This document shows, piece after piece, positions 46,138-53,100 of a stretch of 55,080 nucleotides of DNA (the first letter of the stretch is position 1; the number at the start of each line of letters is the position of its first letter). The notes beneath the pieces were generated by a model. That model saw nothing but the letters and a program-made list of their open reading frames with translations, was not told the DNA's origin and did not search any database. A program made the translations under genes and the position numbers. Where the stretch lies: contig JAIRJW010000040.1 in NCBI GenBank assembly GCA_031260455.1, forward strand, positions 1 to 55,080, written 5' to 3'. This stretch comes from Fluviicola sp. (GTDB lineage: Bacteria > Bacteroidota > Bacteroidia > Flavobacteriales_D > Crocinitomicaceae).

Positions 46138-47169
46138 TTATCCGGCAACATATCTTTCCCATTTTTGCAGTAAAATTTGAAAGCCTTCCGGTAAATCGGA
46201 ATCAAACTGCATCCATTTTTGAGTCTTCGGATGTTGAAATCCTAACGATTTGGCGTGCAAGGCTTGCCCTGGAATTAGCCCAAAGCAATTGTGAATGAAC
46301 TGCTTGTACTTATCGTGGGTTGTACCTTGTACAATGCGGTCTCCGCCATATTCCAGGTCGTGGAACAGGGGATGTCCCTTCCATTTCAGATGGGTTCTGA
46401 TCTGGTGTGTTCTTCCTGTCTCCAGCTTGCATTCCACCAGCGTCACCAAACCGAAGCGTTTCAGCACTTTGACGTGTGTCACTGCATGTTTTCCATGATC
46501 TCCGTCCGGAAAAACAGTCATCATCTTCCGGTTTTGAAACGAACGACCCAGATTTCCTTCGATCCGCATATCTGCTTCCACGTCACCCCAAACCAATGCC
46601 TGGTACCTTCTTTCGGTTGTCCGGTCATAGAATTGTTTCGCCAGATTGGTTAAAGCATCTTCTGTTTTGGCCACAACCATAATCCCGGTAGTGTGTTTAT
46701 CCAACCGGTGCACCAATCCCGGGCGGCCATAGTGGTCTGATTTTCCTTCTGGCAAATGGTCAAAGTGATAAACCAGCGCATTTACCAAAGTCCCGGTATA
46801 ATTTCCGTAGCCAGGGTGTACCACCATATCAGCGGGTTTGTTAATCACGATGAGCTGATCGTCTTCGTATACAATCATGAGTGGAATATCCTGCGGAATC
46901 AGTTCTATTTCGCGCACTGGATAAGGCAACACAATTACCACCTCATCTTTGGGCTTTATCTTATAATTTGATTTCACGGGCTTCCCGTTCACAACTACAC
47001 TCCCGCTCCTGGCAGCGGATTGAATTTTATTCCGGGAAGTATTCGGAAGCCGGTCAATCAGGTACTTGTCTATACGAACCGATTCCTGACCCGGATCTGC
47101 TTTAAAGCGATAATGTTCAAAAAGCTCCTCTTCCTCCTGCTCAACATCCTGAATAGGATCATCATTCAT
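46138..47169 (-). CDS. 23S rRNA pseudouridine synthase RluD family
   Basis: The 343-residue protein has an N-terminal S4 RNA-binding domain (VRIDKYLIDRLPNTSRNKIQ, about 30-50) and the RluA-type catalytic domain with the active Asp in HRLDKHTTGIMVVAK near residue 155. It pseudouridylates 23S rRNA helix 69 in the RluD subfamily. The acidic leader (DDPIQDVEQEEEELF) is extra. It is the last gene of the PASTA-T9SS-rluD operon, two bases after the T9SS gene. Confidence 0.9.
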   Translation of the reverse strand: MNDDPIQDVEQEEEELFEHYRFKADPGQESVRIDKYLIDRLPNTSRNKIQSAARSGSVVVNGKPVKSNYKIKPKDEVVIVLPYPVREIELIPQDIPLMIVYEDDQLIVINKPADMVVHPGYGNYTGTLVNALVYHFDHLPEGKSDHYGRPGLVHRLDKHTTGIMVVAKTEDALTNLAKQFYDRTTERRYQALVWGDVEADMRIEGNLGRSFQNRKMMTVFPDGDHGKHAVTHVKVLKRFGLVTLVECKLETGRTHQIRTHLKWKGHPLFHDLEYGGDRIVQGTTHDKYKQFIHNCFGLIPGQALHAKSLGFQHPKTQKWMQFDSDLPEGFQILLQKWERYVAG

Positions 47170-47171
47170 CT

Positions 47172-49367
47172 TTACCGGATAATTTTTTTAACGTTTTGCG
47201 AGTTGTTCAATTTCAAAAAGTAGATTCCTCTCGGAACATCACTTAAATCAAACTGCAGGTTTTCCACAGATATACTCAACACGGATCTTCCCTGAGCATC
47301 CAGCAATAGTGCTCCCGGAAACTGCTCCTCCGATCTCCAGTCAATATGTACAATTCCATTTGTCGGATTCGGGTAAACTCCCCAGGAAATTTCTTTCGTT
47401 TGCTCTCTCACCGACAAATCAAAATTATCGCCGGTTTCAAAAATCGGGCGCATCATCGGAACCCCAAGCTCAGAAGAAGACTGCCAGTTGATACCTCCAT
47501 TCAGGGAAAAAAACAGTTTATCAGAATGTTCGTTGTTCCTGTCAAAGCCGATATTCAAAGGATCCGCATCAATCTGTCTCATCCCGACATAAAATGCTCC
47601 GGAACCCAAAGCCAACCGGGTATCTTTCAGGATATAGTCCGTAAAAGCTCCTCTTTCATCTTCATATTTCGGAGTTCTGGGATAGAAGAACTGATCTTCG
47701 TACAAAACGGATCCCGGTACCCCGTTATTATCTCCCCAAACAGTTAATAAAAACAGTTTATTCGACAAGTCTTTTACCGTAGGAACGAAGCAGATTCTAA
47801 CTCCGAGCAGGGTATCAGCCTTGTAAGGCTGAAATTTCAACGCCAGTCGTCCCTGTACCTGGGCAATTCCGTAAGCTGCTTCCGCAGAACCGTCGTCGTA
47901 AGCATATACGTTTTCAAAAACCTGCTGCGTGTAGGAAGAATCATTCAGTGACAGGTTCGGGAATTGTGCCCCGGCACTCCCGATAATATCAAACGTTTTT
48001 ATATTAACTGAAGGTGTTGTGGAAAAGGTATATCCTCCGGTAAAATCATGTACACTTTCAACCACCGTTCTTGGTGCATAATTAATCCCGTCAGACAAAA
48101 CCTGTCCTACCAAAGTAAAAGATCCTTCTGTAGCTCCATTGAAATTGACTTTTACATTTCCGTTCATGTTGTTCTCCGGAACATTAGAGCCGTTTCTCAC
48201 AACTATTTTTACGTTCGGGTTCATGTGAGTCGGGGCAGCCACCCAATGCTCCCAGGGAACTTGCGTATATGTATCAACCAATGAACCAATTGGATAGACA
48301 AAAGCATAGTCTTTAAATAAAGTATCCTGGTAACCGCTTCCTGCTCTCAAGTGCACATAGTCAAGGTGGAACTCGTCCAGCATTCCCGAAAGTCCGCCAT
48401 AATTTTTGAAGCGAAGTTTGAACCCGTTGTTGAAATAAGCAGGATTTCTAATCTTCAGATGCACAACCTTGAAATTATTTTGCGGCCCTCCGTTTATTCC
48501 CCAAATATGGTTCCACTGATTGGTTCCCTGGTTAAAAAATTCCAGCACCAATGAATCAGTCACTTCTGGAGCATCTCCAAAACCTTCACGTTGAACCAGG
48601 AAGCTCAGGTAAACAGAATCACCTGGAGTATACGGAGACAAGTCAATCGTTTTGGAAGTCAGATAATCCGCATAACCTGACTGGGTTGTCCCGATGGCAT
48701 ACGGATATCCCGTTTCATCCAACCCGTCAAAGGTAGCAACTCCAAGCGTCCACGGATTTACCGCATGCGTGTAGTTGTGATAGACATATTTATCAGTCCA
48801 GTACTTGGTGGGATCTGCCTCATGAGCAAAGAAAACAATCACGGAATCTTGTTTAATATCCGGATTACTGACAGCTATGGTATCCGGTTCGGTTCCTTCA
48901 TCCAGGTCTTCATAAACATTGTAGGGCGGATAAAACTGAATAGTCGAGTAAACCACCGGATAATACTGAAAATTTGCTTGTTTGACTGAAATCATCGGCA
49001 AATCCGTTTGAGTGGTCGTACCACCTGAAGTAGTGTATTTCTTCGTAGGATTGCTTGAGAATACTTTATCGTTCGTAAGAGGTACACCCGACAAATCAGT
49101 CAGATAATAAAACTTCTGTTCAGTTACCCCCGGATCTCCCGGCTGTGAATTCATCAGTGAAAATCTGGAGTGAGAAAACTCATCCAGGAACGGCAATGTA
49201 AGTGTATCGAAAGAATAAATGAAAGTACTGTCAACACTTGCTGTAGCTTTTAAATGCAGTGGTTTTGCTTCACCTCTCCTGATTGCCCCAATCGGACTGA
49301 GAACCTCTTGTCCGAACGAAACAAATCCAAGAATAAATACCAATACGGGAACTAAACTAAATCTCAT
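47172..49367 (-). CDS. Large secreted protein with T9SS type A sorting domain
   Basis: The 731-residue protein has a signal peptide (RFSLVPVLVFILGFVSFGQ) and a C-terminal sorting domain: WGVYPNPTNGIVHIDW, LLDAQGRSVLS, and a final GIYFLKLNNSQNVKKIIR. Between them lie about 600 beta-rich residues with many Tyr, Asp and Gly and no cysteines. I recognise no enzyme motif; it may be a surface or structural protein. ATG at 49367 is preferred over the TTG at 49376. It follows the PASTA gene by 16 bases and precedes rluD by two, which is unusual company for an exported cargo. Confidence 0.8.
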   Translation of the reverse strand: MRFSLVPVLVFILGFVSFGQEVLSPIGAIRRGEAKPLHLKATASVDSTFIYSFDTLTLPFLDEFSHSRFSLMNSQPGDPGVTEQKFYYLTDLSGVPLTNDKVFSSNPTKKYTTSGGTTTQTDLPMISVKQANFQYYPVVYSTIQFYPPYNVYEDLDEGTEPDTIAVSNPDIKQDSVIVFFAHEADPTKYWTDKYVYHNYTHAVNPWTLGVATFDGLDETGYPYAIGTTQSGYADYLTSKTIDLSPYTPGDSVYLSFLVQREGFGDAPEVTDSLVLEFFNQGTNQWNHIWGINGGPQNNFKVVHLKIRNPAYFNNGFKLRFKNYGGLSGMLDEFHLDYVHLRAGSGYQDTLFKDYAFVYPIGSLVDTYTQVPWEHWVAAPTHMNPNVKIVVRNGSNVPENNMNGNVKVNFNGATEGSFTLVGQVLSDGINYAPRTVVESVHDFTGGYTFSTTPSVNIKTFDIIGSAGAQFPNLSLNDSSYTQQVFENVYAYDDGSAEAAYGIAQVQGRLALKFQPYKADTLLGVRICFVPTVKDLSNKLFLLTVWGDNNGVPGSVLYEDQFFYPRTPKYEDERGAFTDYILKDTRLALGSGAFYVGMRQIDADPLNIGFDRNNEHSDKLFFSLNGGINWQSSSELGVPMMRPIFETGDNFDLSVREQTKEISWGVYPNPTNGIVHIDWRSEEQFPGALLLDAQGRSVLSISVENLQFDLSDVPRGIYFLKLNNSQNVKKIIR

Positions 49368-49383
49368 TCTATTCAAAATTTAG

Positions 49384-50172
49384 CTACCTTTTTTCAGCCG
49401 AAACCGTAATCGTCGTTCCTGGTGAAACAGTTACTCCTTCAAGATATTCCGGGCTTTGGGAATAAATAACAGCAGTAGTTGTATCAACTGCATTTGAACA
49501 GCCATCACACAAACCGACTAAAATATGTAGCGATATTCCACTTAAACGTGCTTTTGCTTCAGATATTGTCAATCCGTTCAAATTAATCAGTTCAACAGGC
49601 TGGGAAGCACTGTTTTGACCTATTACCAACGTAATCACACTTCCAACCGGAATCTTCATTCCTTCCCTGATTTCATGTCCGTTATACAACTGTCTCAACA
49701 CTGCTCCGTTTGCTTCTCTGCTCGGAACATAATTCTTGTGGTATTTCAAGCCTCTGTTCTTCAGGATACTTTCTGCAATACGTTCCGATTTATCAATCAG
49801 ACTGGGCATTTCAACCAGGCGTGATTTTTTCGATACCTGTACCCGGATCACACGGCCCGATTTCACATATACCACCGATTTGGAAGTTGGAAGCGGATCT
49901 TGTGTTATAATAGTCCCGGTAGGCAATTCAGGTTTATATACGGAATCGAGCACTTCGATTTTCAATTCCAATGCTTCCAGTTTGGATTGTGCGTTTGCCA
50001 TTTTAAGCCCAACCACATTCGGCACATCTATTTTTTCTCCATGATTGGTATACTGATCCAGGTAGAGCACCACAATTCCGACCACTACGAAATACGTCAG
50101 CACGATAAAGAGCGTATGCTTCAAAAAGTGTTTGCTCCAGACAAATGCTCCAAGTTTCTGTAAAAACTTCAT
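49384..50172 (-). CDS. PASTA-domain membrane protein
   Basis: The 262-residue protein has one N-terminal membrane helix (TLFIVLTYFVVVGIVVLY, about 20-37) and a periplasmic region with three PASTA domains: IDVPNVVGLKMANAQSKL from about 49, VEMPSLIDKSERIAESIL near 120 and VELINLNGLTISEAKARL near 193. PASTA domains bind peptidoglycan or its precursors. No kinase or transpeptidase domain is attached. It is divergent from ddl, which makes the D-Ala-D-Ala used in peptidoglycan, a meaningful pairing. A -7 box lies 21 bases upstream. Confidence 0.88.
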   Translation of the reverse strand: MKFLQKLGAFVWSKHFLKHTLFIVLTYFVVVGIVVLYLDQYTNHGEKIDVPNVVGLKMANAQSKLEALELKIEVLDSVYKPELPTGTIITQDPLPTSKSVVYVKSGRVIRVQVSKKSRLVEMPSLIDKSERIAESILKNRGLKYHKNYVPSREANGAVLRQLYNGHEIREGMKIPVGSVITLVIGQNSASQPVELINLNGLTISEAKARLSGISLHILVGLCDGCSNAVDTTTAVIYSQSPEYLEGVTVSPGTTITVSAEKR

Positions 50173-50192
50173 AAATCAATTGTAAGTTGCAA

Positions 50193-50200
50193 CAAATATA
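50193..50200 (-). promoter_or_regulatory. -7 promoter element of the PASTA-T9SS-rluD operon
   Basis: TATATTTG on the minus strand matches TAnnTTTG, 21 bases before the PASTA gene. A possible -33 CTTG has short spacing (15 bases). Confidence 0.5.
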
Positions 50201-50300
50201 GAAAGAATGTTTCTGCAAGAATGCACCAACAGATGAAGCTATTAACAATCCCTTCGGAAAACTTTTTCGGAAATGCAAATGCCAGGCTTCGATTATCCGC

Positions 50301-50308
50301 TAATTTTG
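50301..50308 (+). promoter_or_regulatory. -7 promoter element of ddl
   Basis: TAATTTTG matches TAnnTTTG and lies 13 bases before the ddl ATG, so the leader would be short. Confidence 0.5.
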
Positions 50309-50321
50309 TAAAAAACACAAT

Positions 50322-51287
50322 ATGAAGCGAGTTGGTTTGTTTTGCGGCGGGTACTCTTCTGAATTTGAAATCTCGCTGAAAAGTGCTCAGACAATCATGG
50401 ATCATTTCCCGGACGGATATGAAGTTATTCCGGTTCACGTAGTGGAAGACGGATGGTTTGTTCCGCTGAATGGAGAAAAATTTCCATTCTCGATCGATCA
50501 TATGAGCTACCGAATCCACGATATGGAATACAAAATCGACATCGGCCTCATTTATATTCATGGAAATCCTGGTGAAAACGGGAAAATTCAAGCTTTGCTG
50601 GACATGAAAAATATTCCCTATGTGAATTCCAATGCACTGGCTTCAGAGTTGAGCTTTGATAAATGGTACTGCAATCAATTCCTTTCACGTTTCGGAATTC
50701 CCGTAGCCAAGTCGCTTTTTCTCAAAACGCGTCATGAATTGACCAGTGAAGCAATTATAGCCCAGCTCGGACTACCATGTTTCGTAAAACCCTCCGATTC
50801 GGGATCCAGTTTCGGAATCAGTAAAGTATCAGAAGCAGGTGAACTGCAACCGGCGCTGGACAAAGCTTTCGAAGAAGGAAACACAGTGGTCATTGAAGCA
50901 TTTTTGAACGGAACGGAGGTAACCTGTGGTATTTACCGTTCTCCATCAGGACTGGTAACACTCCCGTTGACAGAGATTGTATCCGAAAACGACTTTTTCG
51001 ATTACGAAGCCAAATACCTGGGGCAATCACAGGAAATTACTCCGGCACGCATTCCGGACTCCATCCGGAACATCGTGTGGGAACGTTCAAAAGAAATTTA
51101 CAGTTTACTTCAATTGAGATCTATTGTGCGCATTGATTTTATGATCGTGAATGAAGTTCCGCATGTGATCGAGGTCAATACCACTCCGGGGTTTTCTCCG
51201 GCGAGTCTCGTTCCACAGATGCTAACTGAGGCGGGTATTTCAATTGCTGATTTCTGGACAGAGATTTTCACTGTCGAACTGGCATAA
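50322..51287 (+). CDS. ddl: D-alanine--D-alanine ligase
   Basis: The 321-residue ATP-grasp enzyme joins two D-alanines for peptidoglycan. It begins VGLFCGGYSSEFEISLKSAQTI, has HGNPGENGKIQALLD and the substrate loop around FDKWYCNQFL, the ATP-grasp phosphate loop CFVKPSDSGSSFGISKV, and the metal-binding HVIEVNTTPGFSPASLVPQM. It is the only gene on the plus strand in this part, divergent from the PASTA operon with 149 bases between. Confidence 0.95.
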   Translation: MKRVGLFCGGYSSEFEISLKSAQTIMDHFPDGYEVIPVHVVEDGWFVPLNGEKFPFSIDHMSYRIHDMEYKIDIGLIYIHGNPGENGKIQALLDMKNIPYVNSNALASELSFDKWYCNQFLSRFGIPVAKSLFLKTRHELTSEAIIAQLGLPCFVKPSDSGSSFGISKVSEAGELQPALDKAFEEGNTVVIEAFLNGTEVTCGIYRSPSGLVTLPLTEIVSENDFFDYEAKYLGQSQEITPARIPDSIRNIVWERSKEIYSLLQLRSIVRIDFMIVNEVPHVIEVNTTPGFSPASLVPQMLTEAGISIADFWTEIFTVELA

Positions 51288-51409
51288 ATTTTTCCAAAAA
51301 GAAACTTCCAATACTTTATGTTTTACTAAAATACGACCTTAAACCTCAAAAAGCTGCTTTTATACTGAAATTTTCGCTAAGACTCATGAACACCAGGCAG
51401 AAAAAATGA

Positions 51410-51438
51410 AAAAGGGTACAATCCAGAAGTACCCTTTT
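51410..51438. terminator. Bidirectional intrinsic terminator after ddl
   Basis: AAAAGGGTAC and GTACCCTTTT form a perfect 10-bp stem around a nine-base loop, with T-rich sequence on both sides. It lies between convergent ddl and the LRR gene. Confidence 0.85.
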
Positions 51439-51557
51439 CCAAACCTAAAAACCCAATTTACCAAACCAATCAGAGAGATTTCTGATTTATACTTGACAAA
51501 CCTTCTGATGCAGGCATTTTTAAAAGGTTGGAAAAAAGAAAAACATTTTTTTCAAAT

Positions 51558-52133
51558 TTATTCCACACAATGGCATGGCGGGTCAAAATACCACTTCACA
51601 TTCGGCATCGACTGCTCCCATTTTTTCTGAAAACCAGGTCCCAGCATAATGGATCGCATATCCACCACTTCCAGTTTTTTCAGATTCAAAATTTCTTCCG
51701 GCAATACATTGATCGGGTTATCCCAGATGTCAATCATCTTCAAATCTGCCAAATAACCGATACAAGCAGGAAGTGAACTGATTTTATTTTTTGCCAGGTG
51801 CAATTTTTGCAATTTCGGAAGCTGACAAATCACAATCGGTGCGGCATCAATATTATTTTTGGTCGCATCCAGGATTTTCAACTGTTTGAATCCTCCCATT
51901 TCCAAAGGAAGTTCTTTCAGTTTGTTTTTCGAAATATCCAAGTATTTCAGATTTCTGAATGTATATAGCTGACCCGGAAGCTTTTCCCATTTCAATTTCG
52001 ACGCATCGATCGCAAAAATGGTATCGGGATTGGCTTTTTGAACTTCTTCCCAGCGGTAAATCTTCAGGGTATCCTGTTGCGCCAATAGTAAACTAGACCA
52101 GTGCAGAAAGGTAATTGCGAGCAATAATTTCAT
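51558..52133 (-). CDS. Secreted leucine-rich-repeat protein
   Basis: The 191-residue protein has a signal peptide (LLLAITFLHWSSLLLAQ) and about five LRRs of the plant/bacterial type between residues 55 and 165: LKYLDISKNKLKELP, LKILDATKNNIDAAP, LQKLHLAKNKISSLP, LKMIDIWDNPINVLP. LRRs bind proteins; the target is unknown. It ends in a cysteine pair (PPCHCVE). Its start lies 41 bases inside the 3' end of ribF in another frame, so the two genes are probably co-transcribed. I see no later ATG that keeps the signal peptide. Confidence 0.85.
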   Translation of the reverse strand: MKLLLAITFLHWSSLLLAQQDTLKIYRWEEVQKANPDTIFAIDASKLKWEKLPGQLYTFRNLKYLDISKNKLKELPLEMGGFKQLKILDATKNNIDAAPIVICQLPKLQKLHLAKNKISSLPACIGYLADLKMIDIWDNPINVLPEEILNLKKLEVVDMRSIMLGPGFQKKWEQSMPNVKWYFDPPCHCVE

Positions 52134-53031
52134 CCAGCTGAATTTGATTCTTTAATTCTTCTATGTTCTCAAAACGTTTTTCGTCACGAATATGTTGCAT
52201 GATTTCCACTTTCATCTGCTGGCCATAAATTTCTTCATTGAAATCAAACAAATGAATTTCGATTACCTTCTGGCCGTTATTCGTAACCGTTGGCCGGATT
52301 CCGATATTCATTACACCATCAATCACTCGCTCTCCCAGGTAAATTCTAACGGCATATACCCCGTTTTTCGGAACAATTTTATCTGGGTTTTCCAAGCCGA
52401 TATTTGCCGTTGGGAAACCAATTGTTCGTCCGATTTGTTGTCCTTTTAACACTTTCCCTTCCAATACAAACGGAGTACCCAGCAAGGTTGCAGCATAAGA
52501 CACGTTTCCTTCCAGAACTGCATTTCTGATTTTTGTAGAGCTGATGGTTGTTTCTCCAACGGAAATAGCTGGGAGTTGAAACACTTTAAAATCATACACT
52601 TCTCCCAATTCCTGAAGCTCCCGGAATGACCCTTCGCGGTTTTTCCCAAAATGGTGGTCGTGGCCGATATGCATTTCACTTACTCCTATCTGGTTCACCA
52701 GAATATCGCGCACAAACTCCATAGCCGAAAGTCGGGAGAATTCTTTGGTAAAAGGGAAGAGAATGACCGTATCGAGGCCCAATTTATCGAGTTTTGCGAG
52801 CTTTTCTTCTAGTGTGTCAATTAATTTGACCGAATAGCTCTCCGGGTAAAGCACTTTCCTGGGATGCGGCTCAAAGGTAAAAAGAACCGACTCCTTCCCT
52901 TTGCCATTTGCTCTTTCAACCAATGAACGAATAATCTCCTGGTGGCCCAGATGAACACCATCATACGTTCCCAAAGTAAGGATCGGACTATTAAATTTTA
53001 TTTCAGGACTCAACTGACGGACGATACGCAT
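52093..53031 (-). CDS. ribF: Bifunctional riboflavin kinase/FAD synthetase
   Basis: The 312-residue enzyme phosphorylates riboflavin to FMN and adenylates FMN to FAD. The N-terminal nucleotidyltransferase has TLGTYDGVHLGHQEII (about 24-39) and the ISSTKIR motif near residue 155; the C-terminal kinase domain has GRTIGFPTANIGL near 185 and NIGIRPTV. I chose ATG at 53031; a TTG seven codons earlier would lie inside the promoter. The -7 box is only four bases before this ATG. Confidence 0.95.
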   Translation of the reverse strand: MRIVRQLSPEIKFNSPILTLGTYDGVHLGHQEIIRSLVERANGKGKESVLFTFEPHPRKVLYPESYSVKLIDTLEEKLAKLDKLGLDTVILFPFTKEFSRLSAMEFVRDILVNQIGVSEMHIGHDHHFGKNREGSFRELQELGEVYDFKVFQLPAISVGETTISSTKIRNAVLEGNVSYAATLLGTPFVLEGKVLKGQQIGRTIGFPTANIGLENPDKIVPKNGVYAVRIYLGERVIDGVMNIGIRPTVTNNGQKVIEIHLFDFNEEIYGQQMKVEIMQHIRDEKRFENIEELKNQIQLDEIIARNYLSALV

Positions 53032-53035
53032 AATA

Positions 53036-53065
53036 CAAATGTAGTTAAACAAAAAAAGACTACAA
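53036..53065 (-). promoter_or_regulatory. ribF promoter overlapping the preceding terminator
   Basis: On the minus strand TTG (53065-53063), 19 bases, then TACATTTG (53043-53036) match the Bacteroidota promoter pattern. The -33 part lies within the terminator of the upstream gene, and only four bases separate the -7 box from the ribF ATG. Confidence 0.65.
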
Positions 53066-53077
53066 TTGCTGCAGTCT
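53057..53077 (-). terminator. Intrinsic terminator of the repeat-protein gene
   Basis: On the minus strand AGACTGCA pairs with TGTAGTCT (one G-U pair) around a five-base loop, followed by seven Ts, about 24 bases after the TAA at 53101. Confidence 0.82.
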
Positions 53078-53100
53078 TTTTTACCTAAATATTCATTTAC

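Noticed and set aside
50169..50591. A minus-strand frame overlapping the start of ddl
   Set aside because: It is antisense to the conserved ddl N-terminus and would cross the ddl promoter.
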